Positions 1 to 7,296 of a stretch of 40,142 nucleotides of DNA are shown piece by piece. The stretch lies in contig JAQBPN010000068.1 in NCBI GenBank assembly GCA_028287505.1, positions 1 to 40,142 on the forward strand, read 5' to 3'. Below the pieces are notes generated by a model. It ran no database searches and was not told the origin of the DNA. It saw only the letters and a list, made by a program, of their open reading frames with translations. Source of the stretch: Fibrobacterota bacterium (GTDB lineage: Bacteria; Fibrobacterota; Fibrobacteria; UBA11236). The position numbers and the translations under genes are program-made. Within the stretch, counting starts at the first letter, position 1, and every line of letters begins with the position of its first letter.

Positions 1-7
1 GGAAAAA

Positions 8-85
8 TGGTCGGGGCGACTGGATTCGAACCAACGACCCTCAGGTCCCAAACCTGATGCTCTAGCCAGACTGAGCTACGCCCCG
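8..85 (-). tRNA. tRNA-Pro (anticodon TGG)
   Basis: Read on the minus strand, a full cloverleaf is visible. The acceptor stem CGGGGCG/CGCCCCG pairs 79-85 with 12-18, the TTCGAAT T-loop is present, and a five-pair anticodon stem TCAGG/CCTGA encloses the seven-base loop TTTGGGA, which places TGG at positions 34-36. The discriminator base is A (complement of 11) and the CCA end is encoded (8-10). A run of Ts follows the 3' end. It reads proline CCN codons, mainly CCA. No integrase or attachment-site repeat is seen beside it. Confidence 0.97.
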
Positions 86-112
86 ATGTGGCAAAGCTAC
101 TAAATACCCGGG

Positions 113-155
113 ACAAAACAAAAGCGCCGCGGAATCCACGGCGCTTTTGTTTCGG
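113..155 (-). terminator. Intrinsic terminator of the desaturase gene
   Basis: A perfect 14-bp stem pairs 116-129 with 139-152 around a 9-nt loop. It has a GC-rich core (GCGCCG/CGGCGC) and A/T-rich bases (AAACAAAA/TTTTGTTT). On the minus strand it is followed by a T-rich tract (TTTTGTTTTG) and lies 35 bases downstream of the desaturase stop. It separates that gene from the tRNA and may work in both directions. Confidence 0.85.
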
Positions 156-190
156 GTGCGCCCGGATACGGCGCCGTTACCGGAAAAAAC

Positions 191-1267
191 TCAAGGGTTG
201 GGGACGTCCGGACTGCGCGCGGGAACCTGGGTGGCGAGCGCGGAAGTCATGCCGGGGAGCAATCCGGCCACGCCGGCGATGCGGGTCTTGGCGAAAGCGG
301 GCTCGGGGACCACTTCATGGGGACGCACGATATCCTTGGCGCCGGTGGGTTGCAGCAGGCGCTTGGGCACCGGCTTCAGATCCCAGATCAAACCCAGCTT
401 CTCGAGCATCTTGAGGCCATAGTAGGTGATGTCGATTTCCCACCAGAAGAAACCCTGGCGGGTGGAGTTGCAATAATGATGGTGGTTGTTGTGCCAGCCT
501 TCGCCCAGGGTGATGATGGCCAGGAACCAGTTGTTGCGGCTGGTGTCCGTGGTCTGGAAGCGGCGGGTGCCGAATACGTGCGACAGGGAATTGATGGTGG
601 CGACTCCATGGAACAGGACCGTGGTGGAAACCACGAAGCCCCAGATGAACATCTGGAAACCGCTGGTCCCCAGCGCGGGATAGAAGTGATGCAGGAACGA
701 TCCCAGGGCGATCATGAGTCCGCCCAAGGTCAAGGGCACCAAGGAATCGAAGCGATCCAGGAACATCAACTCCGGATACTTGGCCAGGTCGGGGACCAGG
801 TCCAGGCGCGTGGCGACGTTCTTGCGGCGGCTCCACCAGAGCATGTGGGCGTCCCAGAATCCCTTCTGGGAGGGCGAATGGGTGTCTTCTGGGGTGTCCG
901 AGAAGCGATGATGATGGCGATGATGGGCGGCCCACCAGAGCGGCCCGCGTTCGGCCGCGGAATTGCCCAGCAGAGCCAGGACGAATTGGAACCAGCGGGA
1001 GGTCTTGTAAGTCTTGTGGGAGAAATAGCGGTGGTAGACGCCGGTGATTCCGAACATGCGGACGACGTACAGGAATACGGCGACCGAGACGGCGACCCAA
1101 TTGAATCCGACATAGAATGCGGCCAGGGTGCTGACGCTCATCAGGACGAACGGAAACGGAAAAATCCACTTTTCCTGATTCGCATGGCCTTCCTCGAGCT
1201 TGGCCTGGGCGTGGGTGTCGAACCAGGTAACGACCTTGTCGACAAAAGAAGGCACCTGTTTCTCCAT
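191..1267 (-). CDS. Membrane acyl-CoA/acyl-lipid desaturase (delta-9 type)
   Basis: 358-residue integral membrane di-iron desaturase, which would introduce a double bond into fatty acyl chains using O2. The three histidine boxes of the family are intact: HRYFSH (79-84), HRHHH (116-120) and HNNHH (259-263). Hydrophobic segments lie at about 36-75, 92-101, 180-195 and 205-225, so the His clusters face one side of the membrane as expected. The ATG at 1267 has AGGA about 9 nt upstream. It is a single-gene unit, downstream-bounded by the stem terminator at 113-155. A Pro/Lys-rich C-terminal tail of roughly 60 residues follows the last box. The exact substrate (CoA, ACP or lipid) cannot be read from sequence. 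Confidence 0.93.
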   Translation of the reverse strand: MEKQVPSFVDKVVTWFDTHAQAKLEEGHANQEKWIFPFPFVLMSVSTLAAFYVGFNWVAVSVAVFLYVVRMFGITGVYHRYFSHKTYKTSRWFQFVLALLGNSAAERGPLWWAAHHRHHHRFSDTPEDTHSPSQKGFWDAHMLWWSRRKNVATRLDLVPDLAKYPELMFLDRFDSLVPLTLGGLMIALGSFLHHFYPALGTSGFQMFIWGFVVSTTVLFHGVATINSLSHVFGTRRFQTTDTSRNNWFLAIITLGEGWHNNHHHYCNSTRQGFFWWEIDITYYGLKMLEKLGLIWDLKPVPKRLLQPTGAKDIVRPHEVVPEPAFAKTRIAGVAGLLPGMTSALATQVPARSPDVPNP

Positions 1268-1519
1268 GAAATCGAGTCCTTGAAAGGGTAGAAAGCGTCG
1301 GGAAAGATTGTCCTACAAGTAATTAAACCAAGAAAAGGGGGGGTTGCCTATGGGGGAAGCCCAAAGGTTACATCTCTTTACATATGCGGCTTCTTTCGGC
1401 TGCCGACTTTACCTTTCCCTGACATTTTTTCACCGAGTCTATTCCTCTTTCTCCCGCGATTTCGGATAATCAGCGGGCGCGGCGATGGAAATTTCCAGGC
1501 CGCAAGCCGGAGGTCTACC

Positions 1520-1930
1520 TTGAAGCATTTTCTCCTCGTCGCGCTTTGCCTGGCGCTCATCCAATGCGGCCGTACCGGAAAGTTGGGATCCGGCAAGTAC
1601 GCCGTGGCCGACCAGGAATACAGCAGCCAGAACTACAGCATGGAAAGGCTGTTCCTGGCCCAGGGCGGATTCGAGGAAAAGCACATCGTGGACCACTGTC
1701 TGCTTATGGAGATGACCGGGAACTGGGTGCAGAAGGGGGGCACCCTGACCCTGACGTATGGCCAGATCCGGAACCGGGCCAGTTGCCATGATTCGCTGCC
1801 TTCCTGGTCGCGGGATTCTTCCGAGCTGAAGATCCCGGTCCGCAACGTGGAGGGGACCTCTTACGAGTCTTTGCTGGCCGCCTCGGATGGGAAGCCTGAG
1901 AAGTGGATTAAGTGGCTGAAGACGGAGTAG
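1520..1930 (+). CDS. Small outer-membrane-type lipoprotein, function unknown
   Basis: 136 residues starting at TTG, chosen because CGGAGG sits 8 nt upstream. The N-terminus MKHFLLVALCLALIQC is a lipoprotein signal with lipobox LIQC (Cys16) and Gly at +2, which normally does not cause inner-membrane retention. The mature part is polar, with two further cysteines near the middle (DHCLL and ASCHD) that could form a disulfide. I do not recognise a family. The gene stands alone between the divergent desaturase and a gene-free stretch with a large inverted repeat. A GGATAAT sequence about 55 nt upstream of the start could be its -10 box. Confidence 0.75.
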   Translation: MKHFLLVALCLALIQCGRTGKLGSGKYAVADQEYSSQNYSMERLFLAQGGFEEKHIVDHCLLMEMTGNWVQKGGTLTLTYGQIRNRASCHDSLPSWSRDSSELKIPVRNVEGTSYESLLAASDGKPEKWIKWLKTE

Positions 1931-1941
1931 GTCTGTAGGGG

Positions 1942-2151
1942 TTGGGGGCGGGCTTGGGGCGCTACCCGCTCAGGCTTGCAGCCAATCGATTCTTTGGGGC
2001 TTCCGGTCGGCGCGGTTTTGCGCGGGACCGCGGATGGAAATCAACTCTCAGCGTGGTCTCGCAGCCGCGGTCTGTCTGACCGCTGGGACGCTGCGCAAAA
2101 CCGCACCGACCCGCTGCAAAATCGCGGGAAGCGCCCCAAGCCCGCCCCCAA
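1942..2151. repeat. Large nested inverted repeat (structured element of about 210 nt)
   Basis: The stretch 1931-2350 holds no credible gene. Within it, 1942-1963 is the perfect reverse complement of 2130-2151 (22 bp, starting TTGGGGGCGGG). After one A/A mismatch the pairing continues at 1965-1969 with 2124-2128. Inside are further nested arms: 1976-1982 with 2113-2119 (7 bp), 2005-2023 with 2093-2111 (18 of 19) and 2026-2033 with 2065-2072 (8 bp). The single mismatch in the 19-bp arm (C2011/A2105) is a G-U wobble if the minus strand is transcribed. This order of nested arms would form one long branched-rod hairpin. It could be a structured RNA, a miniature mobile element or a processed dsRNA; no other copy is in the window. 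Confidence 0.85.
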
Positions 2152-2283
2152 GACCCACCGGTTACACCGTGTTGCGCCTTTTGGGCCGAGGGGAGGGTTT
2201 GTCTCGGAGGGTGGTGGAGAGCGAGGTCATGGGGGGTGACGGGAAAAGAGAAGAAAAGAGGAGAGGAGGATTCCAGGAGCGCG

Positions 2284-2304
2284 AGGGTTCGCTTTGCGAA
2301 CCCT
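2284..2304 (-). terminator. Hairpin downstream of the toxin-antitoxin pair
   Basis: A perfect 9-bp stem (AGGGTTCGC / GCGAACCCT) with a 3-nt loop lies 46 bases beyond the antitoxin stop. On the minus strand it is followed by a pyrimidine-rich tract rather than a clean T-run, so termination strength is uncertain. The surrounding plus strand (2230-2340) is strikingly purine-rich (GAAAAGAG-type) and I see no gene in it. Confidence 0.5.
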
Positions 2305-2350
2305 TCTGTGGGGAGGAAAAGAAAAGAATGAAGACGCCAGATTTCGCCGG

Positions 2351-2686
2351 TTAGATAAACCTATCTGCTGAAACATGGAAAATCGCCGCAAGTTTTTTTG
2401 CCACCGGCTTGCTAATGGCGCGGAAGCCGCTTTCCCAATCCGACACCCGGGCCGGGCGGACAGGTTTCTTGTCACCAATCAAAACTCCCAACTCACTTTG
2501 CGAATACCCGTTCGCTTCCCGCAAATTCTTCAGCCATTTCCCAGGAGTCAGACGAGCCTCAATTTTCCGATAAAGCTCCGTCTTAGCAAACTCAATGCTC
2601 GTATCCGGATTCACAACGGAAGCCACCCTCACCACATTACCCGCCCCGGGCTTAATCCACTGGCCGTAACGGGACAGAATCTCCAT
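2351..2686 (-). CDS. Xre-family HTH antitoxin
   Basis: 111 residues. The C-terminal half carries a Cro/CI-type helix-turn-helix: the pattern TPGKWLKNLRE, then YSQSELGVLIG, then ARVSDWESG and KKLAAIFHVS is typical of antitoxins that partner RelE/HigB-like toxins. The start at 2686 (MEILSRYG) is chosen because AAAAGGA lies 6 nt upstream; the open frame extends upstream into the toxin but without homology. The gene follows the toxin by 64 nt in the same direction, the toxin-first order common in HigBA-like modules. It should neutralise the toxin and repress the shared promoter at about 3132-3137. Base composition is more AT-rich than the neighbours, suggesting acquisition. Confidence 0.85.
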   Translation of the reverse strand: MEILSRYGQWIKPGAGNVVRVASVVNPDTSIEFAKTELYRKIEARLTPGKWLKNLREANGYSQSELGVLIGDKKPVRPARVSDWESGFRAISKPVAKKLAAIFHVSADRFI

Positions 2687-2750
2687 AGTAATCCTTTTCG
2701 GCGTACCCTTCTTGAAATAGAAGGAACCCGGAGAATTATGGTTCAGAATG

Positions 2751-3059
2751 CTAGGGGCGGTTTGTGGGGTATTTTCCTGATGGGTGCGGCCCGATATAGT
2801 AGATCTCAATAACGATGCTTTTTTTGAAGTACTCCCAGCAGGCAACATATTGATGACCCTCACTTAAATGACAATGATACAGCTTTTGATTTTTCTTCCC
2901 CTTTAGGGGGCTGTAGTTCTTCCATTTACTCGGGCCCGTTGGGCCCGCCATGCGCAGAACTTCTTCGAGAATCACCAGTCTATCTTGAGCCGCCTCCGGC
3001 AAATTTTCAAGACTCTTTAGGGCAGAGCGCTTGATGGTGACGGTATATTCAACTGACAT
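2751..3059 (-). CDS. RelE/HigB-like toxin
   Basis: 102 residues with the RelE/ParE fold pattern: an N-terminal strand YTVTIKRSALKSL, a helix NLPEAAQDRLVIL, then KLYHCHLSEG, YVACWEY and the final strand IVIEIYYIGPH. Members are ribosome-dependent mRNA endonucleases or gyrase inhibitors; this sequence looks more like the mRNA interferase branch, but I cannot prove the activity. The start at 3059 (MSVEYTV) has GGAG 8 nt upstream, and that Shine-Dalgarno lies in a small hairpin (3068-3080). It is the first gene of the pair with the Xre antitoxin. Confidence 0.85.
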   Translation of the reverse strand: MSVEYTVTIKRSALKSLENLPEAAQDRLVILEEVLRMAGPTGPSKWKNYSPLKGKKNQKLYHCHLSEGHQYVACWEYFKKSIVIEIYYIGPHPSGKYPTNRP

Positions 3060-3067
3060 TAAATATA

Positions 3068-3080
3068 CTCCATTTTGGAG
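3068..3080 (-). promoter_or_regulatory. Hairpin sequestering the toxin ribosome binding site
   Basis: CTCCA (3068-3072) and TGGAG (3076-3080) form a perfect 5-bp stem with a 3-nt loop. On the minus strand the GGAG Shine-Dalgarno of the toxin is one arm, so folding would mask it. A short stem like this is suggestive only. Confidence 0.4.
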
Positions 3081-3131
3081 AATAGAGCGAGTCAAAAATG
3101 GCCCGAAGCAGGCCAAACCGATATTTTCGAC

Positions 3132-3137
3132 ATTATA
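3132..3137 (-). promoter_or_regulatory. Consensus -10 box for the toxin-antitoxin operon
   Basis: TATAAT on the minus strand, 72 nt upstream of the toxin ATG. No good -35 is seen at the expected distance. The gene-free stretch 3060-3242 around it is AT-rich and also contains the short dyad CGATATTTTCG just downstream of the box, a possible antitoxin operator. Confidence 0.5.
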
Positions 3138-3242
3138 TGTAGTCCCGGGAATTCTATGGGATAGTGCGTGGCTTCACAAATCAACCCCACTATGGCGAGG
3201 AGAAATGAAGCCGTTTGCTTTGGGTCTAGTTTTGGCTTTCGC

Positions 3243-4532
3243 TTACAAACGCTTGCGGACGGCTTGGGCGTGGTGGAGGAAGCCTTCGGCGTCGGCGAGG
3301 GCGGCGATAAGGGGGCCGTGTTTTTTGATGGCTTTTTGGGTGTATTGGATGAGGCTGGTGCGTTTGTAGAAATCGTAGGTGCCGAGGGGCGAGAAGAAGC
3401 GGGCGGAGCCGTTGGTGGGCAGGACGTGGTTGGGGCCGGCGAAGTAGTCGCCGACGGGTTCGGAGGACCAGGAGCCGATGAATATTGCGCCGGCGTTTTT
3501 GATGCGGGCGGATAGGGCTTCAGGTTTGGCGGTGAGGATTTCCAGGTGTTCGGGGGCGATGGCGTCCGCCAGGGCGCAGCCGAATTTCCAGTCCGGGACC
3601 AGGTAGATGCGGCCGAAGCGTGTCAGGCATTTTTCCAGGAGGTCGCGTTTGGGGGAGGCTTCCACCTGTTGGGCCACGCAGTCCGCGATCCAGGCGGCGG
3701 CCTTGGCGGAGGTGGTGATGCAGATGGCGGCTTCATATCCGGAGCCGTGTTCGGCTTGGGAGAGGAGGTCGGCGGCGACCCAGTCGGGATCGGCGGTTTC
3801 GTCGGCCAGGACCAGGATTTCGGAAGGTCCGGCAATCATGTCGATGTCGACTGTTCCGAAGACTTCCTTTTTGGCAAGCGTGGCGTAGACGTTGCCGGGT
3901 CCCACGATTTTGTCCACGCGCGGGACTTTTTGGGTGCCGTAGGCCAGCATGGCCACGGCCTGGGCGCCTCCGATGCGGTAGACTTCCGTGATGCCCAGTT
4001 CGCGCGCGGCGAAGGCGATGGCCGGGTGGAGGCCCTTGGCGGCGGGCGTGACCACGGCGATTTCCTTCACTCCGGCCACGCGGGCGGGGACTGCGTTCAT
4101 GATCAGGGTGGAGGGATAGACTCCGGCGCCGCCGGGGACGTAGAGGCCCACGCGTTTGAGGGGGCGGATGATTTGTCCCAGGGTCTCGCCGTCCGGCCCC
4201 GTGAACTTCCAGGATTTCTCGGCCTGGCGTTCGTGGAAGCGGCGTACGTTGGCGATGGCGCCCTTGATGGCCTTTTTCACCTGAGGATCCAGACCCTTGG
4301 CTTTTTTGTCCATCTCCGCAGGGGAAACCGCCAGGTTACCCTTGAGGCCGTCGAAATTACGCGCATGCTTCAATGCCGCCGCGTGCCCTCCGCTTTTCAC
4401 GTCCGCGAGGATGTCCTTGACGGCGCGGGTGACCTCCGGGGAGGGGCTGGGTTCGCGGGAGGTGATGCCGCGGACGTCGGGATGATTGAGGGACGAGACG
4501 CGGACGATGCGCATGGGCTGGGGGATCTTCAT
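3243..4532 (-). CDS. hisD: Histidinol dehydrogenase
   Basis: 429 residues, close to the usual 430-440. It oxidises L-histidinol to L-histidine in two NAD-dependent steps, the last stage of histidine synthesis. Family landmarks are present: the GPGNVYATLAKKEVFG segment, DIDMIAGPSE, the SQAEHGS stretch with the zinc-binding Gln and His, the AIAPEHLEI region, and GDYFAGPNHVLPT near the C-terminus. The start at 4532 (MKIPQPMR) is preferred over an upstream in-frame ATG because AGGA lies about 5 nt before it and because it clears the upstream methyltransferase stop by 13 nt. It is the last gene of a three-gene operon after cimA and a methyltransferase; other his genes are not in the window. Confidence 0.96.
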   Translation of the reverse strand: MKIPQPMRIVRVSSLNHPDVRGITSREPSPSPEVTRAVKDILADVKSGGHAAALKHARNFDGLKGNLAVSPAEMDKKAKGLDPQVKKAIKGAIANVRRFHERQAEKSWKFTGPDGETLGQIIRPLKRVGLYVPGGAGVYPSTLIMNAVPARVAGVKEIAVVTPAAKGLHPAIAFAARELGITEVYRIGGAQAVAMLAYGTQKVPRVDKIVGPGNVYATLAKKEVFGTVDIDMIAGPSEILVLADETADPDWVAADLLSQAEHGSGYEAAICITTSAKAAAWIADCVAQQVEASPKRDLLEKCLTRFGRIYLVPDWKFGCALADAIAPEHLEILTAKPEALSARIKNAGAIFIGSWSSEPVGDYFAGPNHVLPTNGSARFFSPLGTYDFYKRTSLIQYTQKAIKKHGPLIAALADAEGFLHHAQAVRKRL

Positions 4533-4545
4533 GGTATCCTGAAAG

Positions 4546-5379
4546 TTATAAATTCCCGGGCCCCGGTTTGATCGCCCTGAATCGCAATCGCGTGTAATCC
4601 GCCGTCCATTTGCCATCGGCATCGCACAGATCGGGTCTCAGGTCCTCCTGGACTTCCGCGAGAAAGGCGCCGCGCCCGGAGGACGGGATGCCTTTCATGA
4701 AATTCTCGGCGAAGGTTTCCAGCCAGGCCCGGACGTCGCCGGGAAGGGGCGTGGGCCGGGGAAAGACGAGGATGCTTTCCACCCTGAATCCGCGGGCGCG
4801 CAGTCTGGCTCCGTAATCTTCCGCGGTGGCGAAGTACCAGGGGTTCACCGCCTGGATGTCCTGCCCGCGCGCGGACAGGGCGCGGCCCAGGGCGGCGCGG
4901 ATCCGGGCCACGCAATCCGCGCCTCCGCATTCGCCCACGAAGCGGCCGCCGGGCTTGAGGGCCCGCCATACGCCGTCGATGGCGGCATCCGGTTTGCGGA
5001 TCCAATGCAGGGTGGCATTGCTGAATACGGCGTCGAACTCCTCCGCGAAGGTGAGGTTTTCCGCGTCGGCCACTTGCGCGTCCAGGCCGAGCTTCCGGGC
5101 GGCTTCGATTTGGGCCGCGCTGGCATCCACGCCCAGCACCTGGCAGCCCATAGCCGCCAGTTTCGCGGTAAGGGCGCCGTCGCCGCAGCCCAGGTCCAGA
5201 ATGCGTTCGCCGGGCATGGGGGCCAAAAGGTCCACGACGGGCATTCCGAGTTCGGCTACGAAGGATGCGTTGGCGCGGTAGCGGTCCGGATCCCAGGTTT
5301 GCGGCATGGCGAATGCATCAACCGCTTTCGCGGCGGGGACCGTTCCGGAGCGGTCTTCGATTGGGTTGGAGTCTCCCAT
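4546..5379 (-). CDS. Class I SAM-dependent methyltransferase (Tam/UbiE-like)
   Basis: 277 residues. The Rossmann motif I is ILDLGCGDG (about 60-68), followed by the acidic end of strand 2 (LGVDAS), a DAENL motif II and FDAVFSNATLHWI motif IV, then the family's ALKPGG turn. The HWI pattern and the WDPDRYRANASFV N-terminus resemble trans-aconitate methyltransferase-like enzymes that act on small molecules, but the substrate is not determined. The ATG at 5379 has GAGG 5 nt upstream and begins 7 nt after the cimA stop, so it is co-transcribed between cimA and hisD. Confidence 0.85.
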   Translation of the reverse strand: MGDSNPIEDRSGTVPAAKAVDAFAMPQTWDPDRYRANASFVAELGMPVVDLLAPMPGERILDLGCGDGALTAKLAAMGCQVLGVDASAAQIEAARKLGLDAQVADAENLTFAEEFDAVFSNATLHWIRKPDAAIDGVWRALKPGGRFVGECGGADCVARIRAALGRALSARGQDIQAVNPWYFATAEDYGARLRARGFRVESILVFPRPTPLPGDVRAWLETFAENFMKGIPSSGRGAFLAEVQEDLRPDLCDADGKWTADYTRLRFRAIKPGPGNL

Positions 5380-5386
5380 GGCCGCC

Positions 5387-6961
5387 TCAGCCTTGCAGCA
5401 ATTTGTAGTTGATGCCGTCCAGCAAGGCGAGCCACGAAGCTTCGATAATGTTGGTGGAAACGCCCAGGGTGCCCCAGGGTTCCTGTTCCGGTTTGCTGCG
5501 GTCGTGGAAGCGGATCCATACGCGCACCTTGGCCCCCGTGCCCTTGTTATTGTCGAGCACGCGCACCTTGTAATCGATCACTTCGATGTTGGCCAAGGCC
5601 GGGAAGAACCGGCGCAGGGCCTTCCAGACGGCCGCGTTCATGGCGTCCACGGGGCCGTTGCCTTCGGCGGCGGTATGCTCCACCTCCTCCCCCACCTTGA
5701 GCTTGATGGTGAATTCGGAATAGACTTCCCCGTTTTCGCGGCGCTCTTCGATGGAGCGGAAGCCCAGGAAATCGAAGCGATCCTTCCACATCTCCAGCTT
5801 GCGGCGCGCCAGCAGTTGGAAGCTGGCGTCGGCGATTTCGAAGTGGTAGCCTTCGTCCTCCTTCTGTTTGACTTCCGCGAGGATGGCCGCCACCTGCGGG
5901 CTGCGCTTGTCCAGATCGGGATTGATGGCCTTGATCTTGTCCCACACCAGGCTGCTGCCGCTCTGGCTGGAGACGATGAAGTCGCGGGCGTTGCCCACCT
6001 GGGAGGGATCGATATGCTCGAAGCTGCGGGCGATTTTCATTACTCCGTCGATGTGGGCCCCGCCCTTGTGCGCGAAGGCGGCTTCGCCCACGTAGGGCTG
6101 GCGGATATCGTCGGCCAGATTGGCAATTTCGCTGACCGACAGGCTCAAGGCCCGCAGGCCCAGGAGCTGTTCGGCGGAAACCACCGGGATGCCCATCTTG
6201 AGCTGCAAGGCGGGGATGATGACGGTGAGGTTGGCGTTGCCGCAGCGTTCGCCGTACCCGTTGATGGTGCCTTGCACCTGCACGGCGCCGGCGCGCACGG
6301 AGGCCAGGGCGTTGACCACGCCGGTTCCGGTATCGTTGTGGGCGTGGATGCCGATGGGCCGGCCCAGATGGGCTTTCATTTTGGCCGTCAGTTCCTCGAC
6401 CTTCCAGGGCAGTTGCCCGCCGTTGGTATCGCAAAGCACGATCACGTCCGCACCGCCGTCGCGGGCGGCTTCCAGGGCCTTGACCGCGTATTCGGGATTG
6501 GCCTGGTAGCCGTCGAAGAAATGCTCCGCGTCGTAGACCACCTCTTCCGCGTTCTGCTTCAGGTAGGCGACCGATTCCCGGATCATGCGCAGGTTCTCTT
6601 CCAGGGTGGTGCGCAACACTTCGGTGACATGGAGGTCCCAACTCTTGCCGAAGATGGTGATGACGGGGGCCTTGGTGTCCACCAGGTACTTCAGTACCAT
6701 GTCGTCGGCGGGATTGCCCTTGGGCCGGCAGGTGCTGCCGAAGGCGGCGATCTTCGCATTGCGCCATTCCATGCGGCGGGCGCGCACGAAGAATTCGATG
6801 TCGAGCGGGTTGGTGGGATTGGGCCAGCCGCCTTCGATGTAGTCCACGCCGAACTGATCGAGCTTGCGCGCCACGGCGAGCTTGTCTTCCAGGGAAAAGG
6901 ACAGGCCCTTGGCCTGGTTGCCGTCCCGCAGGGTGGTATCGTATATCTTGACCGTTTTCAT
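5387..6961 (-). CDS. cimA: (R)-citramalate synthase
   Basis: 524 residues. It condenses pyruvate and acetyl-CoA to (R)-citramalate, giving a threonine-independent route to 2-oxobutyrate and isoleucine. The HMGL-like TIM barrel begins with DTTLRDGNQ (8-16) and carries the metal-binding HAHND motif (about residue 208) and the NGYGERCGNANL signature. The GGWPNPTNPLD and KSWDLHV stretches, plus the C-terminal LeuA-type dimer/regulatory domain (about 400-520), fit the long CimA subfamily rather than 2-isopropylmalate or homocitrate synthase. The ATG at 6961 has AAAGG upstream. It heads the cimA-methyltransferase-hisD operon; leuB and ilvE in the window serve the same branched-chain pathway. The C-terminal domain is the usual site of isoleucine feedback. 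Confidence 0.93.
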   Translation of the reverse strand: MKTVKIYDTTLRDGNQAKGLSFSLEDKLAVARKLDQFGVDYIEGGWPNPTNPLDIEFFVRARRMEWRNAKIAAFGSTCRPKGNPADDMVLKYLVDTKAPVITIFGKSWDLHVTEVLRTTLEENLRMIRESVAYLKQNAEEVVYDAEHFFDGYQANPEYAVKALEAARDGGADVIVLCDTNGGQLPWKVEELTAKMKAHLGRPIGIHAHNDTGTGVVNALASVRAGAVQVQGTINGYGERCGNANLTVIIPALQLKMGIPVVSAEQLLGLRALSLSVSEIANLADDIRQPYVGEAAFAHKGGAHIDGVMKIARSFEHIDPSQVGNARDFIVSSQSGSSLVWDKIKAINPDLDKRSPQVAAILAEVKQKEDEGYHFEIADASFQLLARRKLEMWKDRFDFLGFRSIEERRENGEVYSEFTIKLKVGEEVEHTAAEGNGPVDAMNAAVWKALRRFFPALANIEVIDYKVRVLDNNKGTGAKVRVWIRFHDRSKPEQEPWGTLGVSTNIIEASWLALLDGINYKLLQG

Positions 6962-7058
6962 CTTCGACCTTTCCCGGCTCAGTGCCGGTTCCGCTTCCGC
7001 CCTCCGCTTCCGGAGGGACCGCCTCCCAAAGAAGAGGGGCCGCCTCGCAAAAGGCGTA

Positions 7059-7090
7059 AAAAAAAAGCCCGCTCCTGGGAGCGGGCTTTG
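7059..7090 (-). terminator. Strong intrinsic terminator of the six-gene glycan operon
   Basis: On the minus strand an 8-bp GC stem (GCCCGCTC/GAGCGGGC, 68-75 with 80-87 of the 7000 block) extended by A-T pairs has a 4-nt loop and is followed by nine Ts. It lies about 200 bases beyond the stop at 7297 and shields cimA from readthrough. In the 335-base stretch 6962-7296 I see this terminator and no gene. Confidence 0.9.
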
Positions 7091-7296
7091 CCATTGGCTG
7101 TAGGGGGTTCCCTACGAAAGTCCGCTCGTATCGCTTCCCATAATTCGAATAATCAGGATTTCGCGCGAGTGGCTTGAGAGGCTCATGGATCCCAATGTAA
7201 CTCCGGTACCCGGTAGCCTGTCAACCGGATATTGGAAAGGGGCCGGATTCCCGCCGTTCCCGAGGCGCGGGCGGCAAAAGGGGGCGTCCGAATGCT

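Noticed and set aside
8-155. tRNA gene as an integration site of a genomic island
   Set aside because: No integrase, no repeated tRNA 3' end and a housekeeping-type desaturase beside it.
2034-2354. A 106-codon plus-strand frame covering the inverted repeat and purine-rich tract
   Set aside because: No ribosome site, no recognisable domain, and the sequence is explained by the inverted repeat and a purine-rich tract.
3546-4571. A 341-codon plus-strand frame opposite hisD
   Set aside because: Same reasoning: low-complexity Gly/Asp/Ala translation antisense to an unmistakable hisD.
5306-7177. A 623-codon open frame on the plus strand opposite cimA and its methyltransferase
   Set aside because: It is antisense to a well-conserved enzyme gene, its translation is Gly/Ala/His/Gln-rich with no recognisable domain, and such mirror frames arise from GC-rich codon bias.
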